Assembly (NCBI RefSeq): GCF_032302195.1
Contig: NZ_CP135275.1
Span: forward strand, 4,216,001-4,280,000
Origin: Paenibacillus sp. MMS20-IR301
GTDB lineage: Bacteria > Bacillota > Bacilli > Paenibacillales > Paenibacillaceae
Direction of reading: 5' to 3'
DNA: 64,000 nucleotides
Part shown: in pieces, positions 9,042-17,778 of the stretch
Layout of the letters: each line of letters opens with the position of its first letter
Numbering within the stretch: the first letter of the stretch is position 1
Translations under genes and position numbers: made by a program
The notes under the pieces: generated by a model
What the model saw: the letters and a program-made list of their open reading frames with translations, nothing else
Databases searched by the model: none
What the model was told of the DNA's origin: nothing

Positions 9042-9548
9042 TTATTCCTTCGAATCATAAAAGACATGGCGGGCCGTAATCTTGCCGTCTGCGATCTCCA
9101 ACAGGCCGAAGGAGTATTGCTTCTCACGGCGCTTATCTGTAGGTGATCCGGGATTGAACAGCAGAATACCGTTCTCTCTGCGCATCAGCGGCTGATGGGA
9201 GTGGCCGAAGAGAATACAATCGACATCCTGGCCTTCAAAAGCAAGCAGGGCATTCCCGTCCGTTCCCTTGCGCGAATACGGCGCATGGCCGTGAATCATC
9301 CCGATCTTCATACCCTCCAGCGTAACAATCTTACTCTCACCGAAACGCTTAATGATCTCGGCTCCATCGTTATTACCGGCAATCCCCTCTACCGGGGCAA
9401 GCTCGGACAGCATATCGTAGATTTCCAGAGCCACCCAGTCCCCCAGATGCAAAATGATATCCACATGGCGAAACTCTTCAACAAGTGCACGGGGTAATCC
9501 CCTGGCTGTCCGGGACATATGTGTATCCGATACTACTCCAATTTTCAT
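9042..9548 (-). CDS. YfcE/MJ0936-type metallophosphoesterase
   Basis: A 168-residue calcineurin-like phosphodiesterase of the YfcE/YsnB family, soluble and di-metal. Metal and catalytic motifs are all present: VVSDTHM (residues 5-11), LHLGDW (34-39), GNNDG (58-62), IHGHAP (84-89) and FGHSHQP (113-119), and NPGSPTDKR closes the fold. The family hydrolyses phosphodiesters in vitro (for example bis-pNPP); its cellular substrate is unsettled. The ATG has AGGAG about 9 nt upstream. No operon partner is obvious. Confidence 0.9.
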   Translation of the reverse strand: MKIGVVSDTHMSRTARGLPRALVEEFRHVDIILHLGDWVALEIYDMLSELAPVEGIAGNNDGAEIIKRFGESKIVTLEGMKIGMIHGHAPYSRKGTDGNALLAFEGQDVDCILFGHSHQPLMRRENGILLFNPGSPTDKRREKQYSFGLLEIADGKITARHVFYDSKE

Positions 9549-9652
9549 CTGCTTCAGCTCCTAATGCCCAAATCGGCCCATTTGATACTAAGAATTGTAC
9601 GATTCTCAGAACACAGAAGCAAGCACTGCAGCAACCTGACTCCCCCTGTTCC

Positions 9653-10849
9653 TTAATCCCGCCAATTCCAGAGCCGCACTTCTCCTACCCGCAGATTACT
9701 GACCCAGGATGCCTCGCGCAGCTTGAGCAGTTCCTTGACCGGCCCGGTGGCGACGGCGCCGTAAATCCGGACCCCGTGTTCCGCCAAATAGGCTACGGAA
9801 CCATCAAGCTCAATAAACGGAACAGCTTTTCTGGCCAATGTCCGATGCTCCTCCAGCAGCTTAAGCGTCTTGAGGAAGTTCGCATCACGCAAATCACCAC
9901 TCCCGTAGGATTCAACCGAAGGTGACATGCTGCTGTAGGAGGATACCGAGCTGAACCAGCCTGTTTTTTGTGTGGTTACTTCAGATTTCAGCATATCATC
10001 GTCATGCCAGATCGGCTGGTAGGGGAAACCAAGCGGGCTTGTAACGACTCCATTCCTGTTATTAGCAGACCCCGTATCCACGCCAAACCATACAGGCAAT
10101 ATATTCAGCGGTTCAAACTCCTTAAGCAGTTCATCTGTAGTGTATAAATGATCGAACGACAGATAAGCTTCGGCTACAGTGCCTTCGGGAAGCTTCGTAA
10201 GTTTGCTCCACTCCGCGCTGTCATCCCCGCCGCTGACGGAACCGTCTGCGGCCGGATAATAAAAGAAATAGTTGCCGGCATTCCGTTCATCCGTCCAGTT
10301 AAAATTACCGAGGCCAGACAGACCCAGCCGGAACTGCTGTGAATAATCGCCGACATCCGAGCTCTCGCCACCGATCTGTTTCATCAAATTGCCTGTAAGA
10401 TCCATACGGAAGAAAAAGTGCGCATCGGAAGAAAGTCTTACCGTAGTATTGGGACGGGCAACGGCAATTGCCGAGGACACAACATCTCTGTAAATATCCC
10501 CGCGGTTCCCCGTGCTGTAGAACACAGCAGTAATGATACTGCTGATAACTGCGAAGATCAGGAATGCCGATAGGACGGTAAAAGTATTGGTGATCCTCGC
10601 CTTCCACTTGCCGCGGCGGATAATCCTTTTCTCACGCTTATCCGCTTTCTTAAGTCCGGGAGCTTTGCCATTGCCCTGTGGCGCCTTTTTCCAGGCACCT
10701 GCTGCCAGCTCCTCCCGCTCCATCAGCTCCTCCAGGTAGGCCTGGTAAGCCTCCAGCTTCGCAAGCTCGCTCTCCAGCTCGCCGCGCTCCTCTTCAGGCA
10801 GTGTACCTTCACTGTATTTCTGCAGCTTTGCTTTGAACTCCTCACTCAT
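9653..10849 (-). CDS. Anti-sigma factor with Sigma_reg N/C domains (YhdL-like)
   Basis: A 398-residue membrane protein that most likely holds the upstream ECF sigma factor at the membrane. The cytosolic N-terminus (about 90 residues, acidic, KLQKYSEGTLPEEERGELE) precedes a basic stretch and one membrane segment near residues 88-112 (FTVLSAFLIFAVISSIITAV). An extracytoplasmic domain of about 280 residues follows. This is the plan of the Sigma factor regulator N/C family that includes YhdL of Bacillus; it has no zinc-binding ZAS motif. The start is the ATG at 10849, with GGAGGAACG upstream. This start overlaps the sigma stop by 8 nt, implying translational coupling. The longer frame begins inside the sigma gene. 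Confidence 0.8.
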   Translation of the reverse strand: MSEEFKAKLQKYSEGTLPEEERGELESELAKLEAYQAYLEELMEREELAAGAWKKAPQGNGKAPGLKKADKREKRIIRRGKWKARITNTFTVLSAFLIFAVISSIITAVFYSTGNRGDIYRDVVSSAIAVARPNTTVRLSSDAHFFFRMDLTGNLMKQIGGESSDVGDYSQQFRLGLSGLGNFNWTDERNAGNYFFYYPAADGSVSGGDDSAEWSKLTKLPEGTVAEAYLSFDHLYTTDELLKEFEPLNILPVWFGVDTGSANNRNGVVTSPLGFPYQPIWHDDDMLKSEVTTQKTGWFSSVSSYSSMSPSVESYGSGDLRDANFLKTLKLLEEHRTLARKAVPFIELDGSVAYLAEHGVRIYGAVATGPVKELLKLREASWVSNLRVGEVRLWNWRD

Positions 10850-11345
10850 GATCGTTCCTCCTCCGCTCCGCTTCACGCAGCTTCTGCCTCGCGCGGAATA
10901 CCAGTATCTTGTATTGGGACAGTCCCACGTTCATAACATCTGCGGCTTCCTTGTAAGTCAGCCCGTGATAATCATGCAGCAGCAGGGCATGACGCTGCCC
11001 CTCCGGCAGACGGCTAAGGGCAAGTGCCGCTTCTTCCCAGCGTTCCTGGCGCAGCAGGATCCCCTCCGTTGTCTCAGGGTGGGGCAAGCTGCTGAAATAC
11101 CCTTCCTCCCTGGACACACTCCGCTTTTCTTTACGTTTGTAATCGACGAAGGCATTGTAAGCTACGCGGAACAGCCATGGCTTAATCTTCTCTTCCTTAC
11201 AGTCCTCCAGATACAGATAAGCACGGTAGAAGGTCTCCTGCGTTAAATCTTCAGCTGCATGGTGGTCATGGCAGAGGGAGCACAGATAACGGTAGATATC
11301 TGCAATATAACTTTCGTATAGATCATCCAGCGAATTCGGCCCCAT
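10842..11345 (-). CDS. ECF RNA polymerase sigma factor
   Basis: A 167-residue extracytoplasmic-function sigma factor. Region 2 spans about residues 5-75 (LYESYIADIYRYLCSL, DLTQETFYRAY, IKPWLFRVAYNAFVDYKRK) and region 4 about residues 105-155 (RLPEGQRHALLLHDYHGLTYKEAADVM). The ATG at 11345 follows GGGGGGAGGAG. A longer frame to 11384 would run through the ECF-type promoter found just upstream, so it is rejected. The anti-sigma gene overlaps the 3' end. The pair is probably autoregulated and responds to envelope stress; the SigM/SigV-like grouping is an inference from the anti-sigma type. Confidence 0.9.
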   Translation of the reverse strand: MGPNSLDDLYESYIADIYRYLCSLCHDHHAAEDLTQETFYRAYLYLEDCKEEKIKPWLFRVAYNAFVDYKRKEKRSVSREEGYFSSLPHPETTEGILLRQERWEEAALALSRLPEGQRHALLLHDYHGLTYKEAADVMNVGLSQYKILVFRARQKLREAERRRNDHE

Positions 11346-11366
11346 CTCCTCCCCCCTCACTCCATC

Positions 11367-11392
11367 CACGTCTGAACACGGCAAAAGTTACA
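11367..11392 (-). promoter_or_regulatory. ECF-type autoregulatory promoter
   Basis: On the minus strand, TGTAAC (11392-11387) is followed after exactly 16 nt by CGTG (11370-11367). This closely matches the TGAAAC-N16-CGT(A/G/C) pattern of SigM/SigW-class ECF promoters. It lies about 20 nt before the sigma ATG at 11345, as expected for positive autoregulation. Confidence 0.65.
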
Positions 11393-11532
11393 CTTTCCAG
11401 GCAATTCACTTCCGCAATTATCCATTCTACTATAGCAAAGTTCGAAGAGTGTGGGGCAGAGTTCAAGCAGCGCGGGGCTACAGCGTAAATCAGATGATTC
11501 AGGTGCTCGGCGCGGACCTCCGTAATCATGCA

Positions 11533-11560
11533 AAACAGGGAGCCTCGCGGCTCCCTGTTT
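11533..11560 (-). terminator. Terminator of the rtcB-AAA operon
   Basis: A perfect 12-bp inverted repeat (AAACAGGGAGCC / GGCTCCCTGTTT) with a TCGC loop, just downstream of the AAA ATPase stop at 11598. It may act in both directions. Confidence 0.85.
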
Positions 11561-11597
11561 ATAACCTGTGATCTGTTGTTATCTCTTACACTAACAT

Positions 11598-12884
11598 TCA
11601 GTAAAATCCGATGCTGGACGAAGCATCCTTCATCCATTCCCGCTTGCGGCCTTTATCCAGCTCGCCGCGCATACCGCGCACCAGCGTCTCCACATCAGCT
11701 GTACCATTCTCATGCCACTCCAGCGCCGCGCTGACATACAGCTCGCCGAGCTGGGTCAGGGAGAAATCTGCGGTCAGGCGCGCAGCCGTGGCCGTACCCT
11801 CTTCACCCGCGAAGGCGGAGAAGCCGCGCAGCTGCAGATATTCGAGCCGCAGCGCCTCGCTGGGCATCTTAATCTCATAAGCCCGGTCGAAGCGCCCGGC
11901 GCGGTTCATGAGACCGGGGTCGATTTTATCCGGATAATTGGTGGTGCCGATCAGGAAGATGCCTTCCTTGGAAGTCGCCCCGTCCAGCGTGTTCAGGAAG
12001 AAGGAACGGACCTCCTGCGGCATGGAGTCGATATCCTCAATGACCAGCACCATCGGCGCCAGCCGGGCTGCAGCCTCGAACACCTCGTTCACTGATTCGC
12101 TGCTCGTATACTCCGTAATCTGCCAGTAGAGCACCGGTCCCGGAACACTGCCGGCAATCGATTTGACGAGCGTGGTCTTGCCGTTGCCCGGATGCCCGTA
12201 GAGCAGAATTCCCCGTTTGTAAGGGATGTCATAGGTGACATAGAAGCTGCGGTCGTTATCGAAGAACTGGTCGAGTGAGCGGTAGATCTCTTTTTTGATT
12301 GCAGCGTCCAGAACAACTTCCTCCCGCTTGACGGCCCGCGTAATCGGTTCATCCTCCCGGAAAATTCCGTTGCGCCGGTCGGTGAATACCGTCACCTTGT
12401 TGATATTCTGCTCACGCTGGCGTGTGCGCACATTGCCGAGGAAGAACTGCAGCTGCGCATCCGATGCGGCGAACACATAATCCTGAAAGTTAATGCCGTT
12501 CTCCTGAAATACCGGTACGCGCGCCAGGGCAATGCCCATCGCCGGATAAGCCAGCACATTGTTGCGGACCGACAGATGGATATGATACTCCGGCTGCTCC
12601 TTCTCATCATCGAACACGAAGGTCCGGTCCTCGAGCCGGTCAAAAATCCGCGCCACATGCTCCACACCGGCGTCTCCGCTCTGCACATCATTCTCCAGCA
12701 GCTTCCAGTATTCACTGTTGGGATCATCACTGGCATACAGCTCATAGCGGACACCATAACGGGCATAGAGTGCTTCAAGGATCCCGTCAACCAGGCGCGC
12801 GTACACATCGTAGCCTTTAATGATTCCGGCTCTGTCTTCATCGTACTCATAGATTACAGCAGGTTTCTTGTTCTCCAGCTCCAT
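11598..12884 (-). CDS. AAA family ATPase encoded with RtcB
   Basis: A 428-residue protein with an N-terminal domain of about 190 residues of no recognised family, then one AAA+ module. Walker A is [11 protein letters not shown] near residue 230, Walker B is [10 protein letters not shown] near 279, sensor 1 is [12 protein letters not shown] near 310, and the arginine finger region is [12 protein letters not shown] near 327. The module resembles the BCS1/FtsH-like (classic AAA) group, but there is no membrane segment or protease domain. The ATG at 12884 lies after the rtcB stop with GGGG about 11 nt upstream, so it is co-transcribed with rtcB. A remodelling or chaperone role for the RNA ligase or its RNA substrate is a guess from context only. 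Confidence 0.85.
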   Translation of the reverse strand: MELENKKPAVIYEYDEDRAGIIKGYDVYARLVDGILEALYARYGVRYELYASDDPNSEYWKLLENDVQSGDAGVEHVARIFDRLEDRTFVFDDEKEQPEYHIHLSVRNNVLAYPAMGIALARVPVFQENGINFQDYVFAASDAQLQFFLGNVRTRQREQNINKVTVFTDRRNGIFREDEPITRAVKREEVVLDAAIKKEIYRSLDQFFDNDRSFYVTYDIPYKRGILLYGHPGNGKTTLVKSIAGSVPGPVLYWQITEYTSSESVNEVFEAAARLAPMVLVIEDIDSMPQEVRSFFLNTLDGATSKEGIFLIGTTNYPDKIDPGLMNRAGRFDRAYEIKMPSEALRLEYLQLRGFSAFAGEEGTATAARLTADFSLTQLGELYVSAALEWHENGTADVETLVRGMRGELDKGRKREWMKDASSSIGFY

Positions 12885-12886
12885 TT

Positions 12887-14347
12887 TTATTTCGTCCCCT
12901 TTATCGCTGCGAGCGGCGTGCATCTGGCCACAACGGCAGCCAGTCCGGCGCCCGTAACGCTTTCTATAATCTCATCTACATTCTTATAGGCCTGGGGGGA
13001 TTCGTCAATGATAGATTCCAGGGAATGCTGATTCACCACAATCTCATCGGGCGTCCCCACCTTCAGCGACCGGGCGAAATCATGCACAGACACCAGCCGC
13101 TTCGTCGCTGTACGGGAACGGATACGCCCAGCCCCATGGCAGATCGAGTAATAATTCTCTTCCCCACCGGGCTGCCCTACCATGATGTAGGAGGCAGTAC
13201 CCATGGAACCCGGGATCAGCGCCGGATGTCCAGTCGCCTTATAGGGTGACGGATTATCCTCATGACCCGCCGGCAAGGCGCGCGTTGCTCCTTTGCGGTG
13301 CACGAACTTGGTACCGGAGGCTGTCTCCTCTTCCCAGGCATAATTATGCATCAGGTCGTACAGGGTGCGCAGCTCACATTTCGTGCCGAACACCTCACGG
13401 AAAGCCTCACGGACTCCGTAAGCGATCAGATGGCGGTTCACCACCGCATAGTTCAGTGCGGAATACATCAGATTAACATACCGCCGGCCTTGCGGATGAT
13501 TCAGCGGAGCATACATGAGCCGCGGATCGGCGCTGCCGAGTCCCAGCTGGCCCATGGCCTTGGCGAAGGCCGGTGTGCAGAACTGGTTGACCATGCCGCC
13601 CCAGGCCCGGGAGCCGGAATGGATCATGACGGCGATCTGTCCGTCTTGAAGCCCCCAGGCTTCCGCTACTTCCCGCTGCTCCTCGGCGATTTCAATCGCC
13701 TGGATCTCGACGAAATGGTTGCCTCCGCCGAGGGTGCCAAGCTGGCGGTGCCCCCGGTGCCAGGCCATGTCCGGAAGCTCGTTAAGAATCTCTTCATCAA
13801 AGCTAAGCTTGCTGATCTCCACATGAGACAGCGCACTTGATTTCTTCGGCGTATAGCTGTCCGGAACATATTTGTTCGGCAGGCCGTGCAGCCCTTTGCG
13901 CACGATATTCTCCAGCCGGATATCACTGTAATGGCCGCGCTGCTGCGCCTCCATCGGCAAATACTGCTCGATCCGGCGCACCAGCTTCCGGCGCAGCTTC
14001 ACATCGCGCAGATCATCCGCATGCAGATTGGTCAAATGCACGCGCATGCCGCAGCCGATGTCACTGCCCACAATGGACGGGGATACATAGCCTGAAGCCG
14101 CATCCCAGACTGCCGTTGTGCCTATACAGGTTCCGACGCCTACATGCACATCCGGAGTATAACTCATGTATTCTATATTCGGAATCTGCAGATTGTTGTT
14201 AGCCATTTCCATGACCTTGTAATCCAGTGTGCCAAACAATTGCTCACTGGCGTATACCTTAAGGTCGCCGGCCGGAAGGGCTACCTCATGTTTATAACGG
14301 GGCTCGTAGCCTCCAAGCTGCTCAATGCTATTCATAAATTTTTTCAT
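12887..14347 (-). CDS. rtcB: RNA-splicing ligase RtcB
   Basis: A 486-residue GTP- and Mn-dependent RNA ligase that joins 2',3'-cyclic-phosphate (3'-phosphate) ends to 5'-OH ends, used in RNA repair and tRNA healing. Hallmarks are [10 protein letters not shown] near residue 94 (metal-binding Cys/Asp), [12 protein letters not shown] near 205 (Asn-His metal site), IHSGSRAWG near 244, [12 protein letters not shown] near 352, [10 protein letters not shown] near 379 and ICHGAGR near 402, whose His is the GMP-attachment residue. The length is normal and all key residues are present. The start has GAGAGGAA immediately upstream; an ATG four codons later is an alternative. No archease gene is visible. 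The AAA ATPase gene follows directly. The operon has its own promoter and a terminator-bearing leader. Confidence 0.95.
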   Translation of the reverse strand: MKKFMNSIEQLGGYEPRYKHEVALPAGDLKVYASEQLFGTLDYKVMEMANNNLQIPNIEYMSYTPDVHVGVGTCIGTTAVWDAASGYVSPSIVGSDIGCGMRVHLTNLHADDLRDVKLRRKLVRRIEQYLPMEAQQRGHYSDIRLENIVRKGLHGLPNKYVPDSYTPKKSSALSHVEISKLSFDEEILNELPDMAWHRGHRQLGTLGGGNHFVEIQAIEIAEEQREVAEAWGLQDGQIAVMIHSGSRAWGGMVNQFCTPAFAKAMGQLGLGSADPRLMYAPLNHPQGRRYVNLMYSALNYAVVNRHLIAYGVREAFREVFGTKCELRTLYDLMHNYAWEEETASGTKFVHRKGATRALPAGHEDNPSPYKATGHPALIPGSMGTASYIMVGQPGGEENYYSICHGAGRIRSRTATKRLVSVHDFARSLKVGTPDEIVVNQHSLESIIDESPQAYKNVDEIIESVTGAGLAAVVARCTPLAAIKGTK

Positions 14348-14390
14348 TTCCTCTCAGGTTGGTAAAGTATTTCTTGATTTCAAATAACAC

Positions 14391-14425
14391 AAAAAGAGCC
14401 GCAGATCAGTTCTGATCCACGGCTC
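14391..14425 (-). terminator. Leader terminator (putative attenuator) ahead of rtcB
   Basis: On the minus strand, GAGCCG..GATCAG pairs with CTGATC..CGGCTC through a 2-nt loop with one symmetric mismatch pair, followed by TTTTT. It lies only about 45 nt before the rtcB start, downstream of a promoter, so it would stop transcription before rtcB unless an alternative structure forms. Confidence 0.75.
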
Positions 14426-14571
14426 CGGAGCGCTGGGTGCAGCTTCAAATGCAAGCTACCGCCAGTTCAAAGCACACCCGTATAGAATTGTGACGTAATG
14501 AGCAGGCTGCGCATTATGTCTTCCGGACGAAGGCGATGAGATCAGATGGTTCATATGCGGTTGTAATGCGG

Positions 14572-14613
14572 CTACGATACGTTCTCAATCCATTTGTTCC
14601 AATCATGACCCAT
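14572..14613 (-). CDS. Possible 13-residue leader peptide upstream of rtcB
   Basis: ATG at 14613 preceded by AGAAGGGAGG (short spacing), encoding MGHDWNKWIENVS and a TAG stop. It lies at the start of the rtcB leader, before the stem-loops. It has two Trp codons but no regulatory run of a single amino acid. It may be a true leader ORF that couples ribosome position to attenuation, or chance. Confidence 0.35.
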   Translation of the reverse strand: MGHDWNKWIENVS

Positions 14614-14642
14614 CGGCCTCCCTTCTGTTAATGATAAACCCA

Positions 14643-14672
14643 ATATTAAATGGCGCTGCTGCCCATTGTCAA
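14643..14672 (-). promoter_or_regulatory. SigA-type promoter for the rtcB operon
   Basis: TTGACA (14672-14667) matches the -35 consensus perfectly. It is followed after 18 nt by TAATAT (14648-14643), or after 16 nt by TTTAAT. It lies downstream of the DUF3886 gene stop and about 300 nt before rtcB. Confidence 0.6.
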
Positions 14673-14695
14673 CCCTGAAACTGGTAAAGTTTAAT

Positions 14696-14956
14696 TTATT
14701 TAAATTTATGCCAGTCCTGATTGCTGTTCTCCAGCAGATGCCCAAAATCATTCTCCAGACGCTTCTGCTCTGCCTTGCGCTTGTCCTCTGCTTCCTTCAG
14801 GACAGCCTCCTTTTTACTTTGCTCTTCGGCCTTCAGCGCATCCGACTGCGCCTTCAGCTTATCGAGCACCTCCCGGCTGAGCATGTCCTTCAGTGTTGCC
14901 GGAGCATCCGCTGCCGCAGGGCGGGAAGCCGGGATATTTTTGTTCTTTTTAGCCAA
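14696..14956 (-). CDS. YqkE-like DUF3886 family small protein
   Basis: An 86-residue soluble, highly charged protein, mostly one long helix (LKDMLSREVLDKLKAQSDALKAEE and the following Lys/Glu-rich segment), ending in HLLENSNQDWHKFK. This matches the DUF3886/YqkE family of Bacilli, which has no assigned function. The ATG at 14965 is part of the AAAGGATG ribosome site; the TTG at 14956 (MAKKNKN...) has the right 7-nt spacing and gives the usual family N-terminus. It is divergent from the HxlR regulator. Confidence 0.75.
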   Translation of the reverse strand: MAKKNKNIPASRPAAADAPATLKDMLSREVLDKLKAQSDALKAEEQSKKEAVLKEAEDKRKAEQKRLENDFGHLLENSNQDWHKFK

Positions 14957-15046
14957 GTGAATCATCCTTTCAAGTAGTCCATTTAGTTCAAATTTGTTTT
15001 AGTTATAGGTCTTTTCGTTTATAATGTACAGTAAGAGGTGAGCCTA

Positions 15047-15391
15047 ATGAAATCCACAGAGTTATGTCCAAGGTTACAAAAAAGCATGGATATTATCGGC
15101 AGACGCTGGACGGGCTTAATCATCTATCAGCTGCTGCAGGGACCTCAGCGCTTCGGCGCAATCGAGGCTTCACTGCCGGTCAGCGGCAGACTTTTGTCCG
15201 AACGGCTGAAGGAACTGGAGCAGGAAGGAATTGTCCTGCGCGAGGTTTTTCCCGAAACGCCTGTTAGGATTCAATATTCACTTACCGACAAGGGCCGGGC
15301 GCTGGAATCCGTCATCCGTGATCTGGAGGTCTGGTCGGAATCCTGGATTACGGAAGAGGAATGCCGGAAGGAATCACCCGCTCCGCAATAA
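15047..15391 (+). CDS. HxlR family winged-helix regulator
   Basis: A 114-residue DNA-binding protein of the HxlR/MarR-like class. The N-terminal Cys of STELCPRLQKSMDIIGRRWTG is the conserved redox-type Cys of the family. The wing region has RFGAIEASLPVSGRLLSERLKELEQ, and the C-terminus has IQYSLTDKGRAL. The frame opens at a GTG at 15038 that lies in the ribosome site (AAGAGGTG); the ATG at 15047 is the likely start. A TATAAT sits at 15020-15025. The target is unknown; candidates are itself, the divergent DUF3886 gene or the neighbouring SDR gene. Confidence 0.85.
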   Translation: MKSTELCPRLQKSMDIIGRRWTGLIIYQLLQGPQRFGAIEASLPVSGRLLSERLKELEQEGIVLREVFPETPVRIQYSLTDKGRALESVIRDLEVWSESWITEEECRKESPAPQ

Positions 15392-15435
15392 ATACTCAAG
15401 CACTGCAACACGTCCATGGTATGCGATATATACAT

Positions 15436-15939
15436 TTACAGCTTGCGGCCGATAATTACCAGGTCACGCGGGATGCCGTCCATAACGGCTACACCCGGCA
15501 GCAGGCCCCACTGCTCGAACCCGAACTTCCGCAGCAGCGAGAGGCTTGGCCCGTTATGGCCAAACACAAAGCCGACAAGGTTCTGCAGGCCAAGCCGCGG
15601 ACATTCCTCGACTGCCTTGGCCAGCAGAAGGCTCCCGGCACCAGTGCCGCGGAATTTCTCATTTACATAGACGCTGATCTCCGCCGTTCCATTATACGCC
15701 GGACGTCCGTAGAACGACTGGAAGCTGAACCACGCCGCAATCTCGCTGCCTTGTCTTAGTACCCACAGCGGTCGGTGATGGCTGTTATGCTCATGGAACC
15801 ACTTCACTCTGTCCTCCACGCCCACCGGCTCAAGATCTGCTGTCACCATTCTCCCGGCAACCGTCGAATTATAAATTTCCACAATCGCCCCCAAATCCTC
15901 AAAAACTGCATCCTCTATGCTGTAGGCCTGCCAATTCAT
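15436..15939 (-). CDS. GNAT acetyltransferase, phosphinothricin acetyltransferase-like
   Basis: A 167-residue GNAT enzyme resembling the PAT/YncA/MddA group, which acetylates phosphinothricin, methionine sulfoximine or related amino acids. Features are the N-terminal [21 protein letters not shown], the acetyl-CoA loop [13 protein letters not shown] near residue 100, the strand before it (AEISVYV), and [25 protein letters not shown] near the end, a signature of this group. The frame begins at a TTG that lies within the GAGGAGG site; the ATG at 15939 (MNWQAYS) is the proper start. It is followed, after 27 nt upstream, by the convergent-running SDR gene on the same strand, possibly co-transcribed. 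Confidence 0.85.
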   Translation of the reverse strand: MNWQAYSIEDAVFEDLGAIVEIYNSTVAGRMVTADLEPVGVEDRVKWFHEHNSHHRPLWVLRQGSEIAAWFSFQSFYGRPAYNGTAEISVYVNEKFRGTGAGSLLLAKAVEECPRLGLQNLVGFVFGHNGPSLSLLRKFGFEQWGLLPGVAVMDGIPRDLVIIGRKL

Positions 15940-15966
15940 GCTGCTATTCCTCCTCAAAGTTGTGTG

Positions 15967-16815
15967 TTACTTAAGTCCAGTATGTTCCAGACTCCATTGC
16001 CACAGACGAGCAGCTTCTTCAGCATTTGCAGCACGCGGGGAAAGTTCCTGGATCTTGCGGCGGTAATAGTATTGCCCGCTTACCTTACTCAGCTCCGGTG
16101 CAGTTGCCAGATAGATCGCCGTATCTGCCCCCTTCTCTGGAGTCAGGAAGAAATAGGACAGCAGCTTCAGCAGCGAGCGCCCGAAGCCTGTCTCCCGGTT
16201 CACCCCGATGCTTGTCCCCACCGCGCCAGGATGGACGGAGTTCACAGTAACTCTTGTACCCTGCAGAAGCACGGCGAGTTCGCGGGTGAAGAGAATGTTA
16301 GCCAGCTTGGAACGGGCATACGCCTTAGCCGGGTTGAAACCGCGTGACAGCGTATGATCCTCCAGATACAGCTTGCCAATCTTGTAAGCACCGGAGGCCA
16401 CAACTACAATCCTTCCTTGTTCCGCAGCCTTGAGCGTATCCAGCAGCAGATTCGTCAGCAGAAAATGACCCAGATGATTCACACCGAAATCCTGCTCATA
16501 GCCGTCTTCCGTAAGCTCACGTTTGACAGCCACCACGCCCGCATTATTAATCAGCACATCAAGCACCGGATAGCTGGCTGTAAATTCCCCGGCAAAAGCA
16601 CGGATGCTTGCAAATGAACCCAGATCGCAAAGCATTAGCCGGATCTGTTCCGAGCCGCTCTGACGTTTTGCTTCGGAAAGTGCTTCCTCCCCGCGTTTGC
16701 GGCTGCGGCAGGCCATAATTACAGCAGCTCCTCTGCGCGCCATATCTATTGCCGTAGCCAGTCCCATTCCGGAATTCGCCCCCGTGACCAGCACGGTTTT
16801 TCCTTTCATGGTCAT
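15967..16815 (-). CDS. Short-chain dehydrogenase/reductase (retinol dehydrogenase-like)
   Basis: A 282-residue classical SDR oxidoreductase. The cofactor motif is VTGANSGMGLA (residues 9-19), followed by the ACRSRKRGE stretch typical of NADP-preferring members, INNAGV near 88 and the catalytic Tyr-Lys in YARSKLAN near 166-173, with Ser in VVASGA near 139. The WQWSLEHTGL C-terminus is common in the retinol dehydrogenase/WW-oxidoreductase-like subgroup. The substrate is unknown. A GAAGGGAAG site precedes the ATG. It lies upstream of the GNAT gene on the same strand. Confidence 0.88.
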   Translation of the reverse strand: MTMKGKTVLVTGANSGMGLATAIDMARRGAAVIMACRSRKRGEEALSEAKRQSGSEQIRLMLCDLGSFASIRAFAGEFTASYPVLDVLINNAGVVAVKRELTEDGYEQDFGVNHLGHFLLTNLLLDTLKAAEQGRIVVVASGAYKIGKLYLEDHTLSRGFNPAKAYARSKLANILFTRELAVLLQGTRVTVNSVHPGAVGTSIGVNRETGFGRSLLKLLSYFFLTPEKGADTAIYLATAPELSKVSGQYYYRRKIQELSPRAANAEEAARLWQWSLEHTGLK

Positions 16816-17016
16816 CTTCCCTTCTCTCGCGGACCTGCCCGGCGGGGCCTGGCATGGCCTTTTCAGAGTACATGTTTTATGATTATGTTACATCATTTCA
16901 CCAAGGGGAACTAGCCCCCGGGCAGGCAATCGCTGCTTAAAGCTGCTTATTTCTGCTTCAAATGAACAATCCTATTTCAAAATGCGGGAGGTGGATCCGG
17001 AGTCTATCCGGAAATA

Positions 17017-17748
17017 ATGAATAATTTTGGACCGAATATTATTGTACTGACCGTACCTATGATGTCCCCTGTGCTGGGACCAACTCTGATCTACCCTGTG
17101 CTCTTAAAAGATGACGATGGACTGACGCTGATCGACACCGGCATGTTCGGCCAATACGATTCGCTGATTCAGGCCATTGAGCAAGCAGGTGAGAACCTCT
17201 CCAGCATCAAGCGTATAATTCTGACCCATCAGGATATCGATCACATCGGCAATCTTCCGGTGCTGGTCCGGGAACTTCCCGGTGTGCAGCTGTTTGCGCA
17301 TCCCGGTGATATTCCGGTAATCTCCGGCCGGCAAACGATGCTCAAGATGACACCTGAGCGGATCAGTAAGATGCCGCCAGTTTTTCAAGAACAGATCAAC
17401 GCATTCCTGTCGCAGCTGGCGCAGCTCGGGAAAATCACAGAGCTGCATGACGGCCAGCAGCTCCCTTGGGGCGGTGGTGCCGAAGTGATCCATACCCCCG
17501 GCCACACGCCAGGGCATATCTGCCTCTACCTCCCGCAGGAAAAGCTGCTGCTCGCTGCCGATGAGCTGCGGGTCGTAGAGGGCAAGCTGGCCGGGCCGGC
17601 TGAATCCGCTACACCGGATATGCCGCTTGCGCTCCGCAGCCTGCATAAGCTGGAGGGGTTAGCGGTCCAGAGTATCCTCTGCTACCACGGCGGATATTAT
17701 GACGGCAGCCCGCAGGAACTCATTGCGGAGCTTACAGCCGGACTCTGA
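17017..17748 (+). CDS. Metallo-β-lactamase fold hydrolase
   Basis: A 243-residue MBL-fold protein. The metal motif is THQDIDHIG near residue 70: the family HxHxDH with Asp in place of the second His, a variant common in YflN-like members. HTPGHTPGH near 160 and AADELRV near 180 provide further ligands, and CYHGG near the end is the last His. The sequence fits the YflN/quorum-quenching-lactonase-like or glyoxalase-II-like group; the substrate is not known. The ribosome site is weak (GGAGTCTATCCGGAAATA). A strong terminator follows. Confidence 0.85.
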   Translation: MNNFGPNIIVLTVPMMSPVLGPTLIYPVLLKDDDGLTLIDTGMFGQYDSLIQAIEQAGENLSSIKRIILTHQDIDHIGNLPVLVRELPGVQLFAHPGDIPVISGRQTMLKMTPERISKMPPVFQEQINAFLSQLAQLGKITELHDGQQLPWGGGAEVIHTPGHTPGHICLYLPQEKLLLAADELRVVEGKLAGPAESATPDMPLALRSLHKLEGLAVQSILCYHGGYYDGSPQELIAELTAGL

Positions 17749-17778
17749 GCCGGAGCTTCGCAGTCTCCTGTCACATAG

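Larger units (their letters stand above)
14391..14640 (-). ncRNA. Structured rtcB mRNA leader, class not recognised
   Basis: A leader of roughly 250 nt between the promoter and the terminator. Visible pairings on the transcript are CGCATTA with TAATGCG, CTTC with GAAG in a small hairpin inside that, GGGTG with CACCC, AGCTT with AAGCT inside that, and a GCTCCGGAGC self-complementary segment overlapping the 5' arm of the terminator. The last could give an anti-terminator choice. It does not match the T-box AGGGTGG core or other riboswitch consensus sequences I know. Confidence 0.4.

Noticed and set aside
14428..14640. T-box or tRNA-like element in the rtcB leader
   Set aside because: No AGGGTGG-type T-box core, no acceptor/T-loop pattern that folds to a cloverleaf on either strand.
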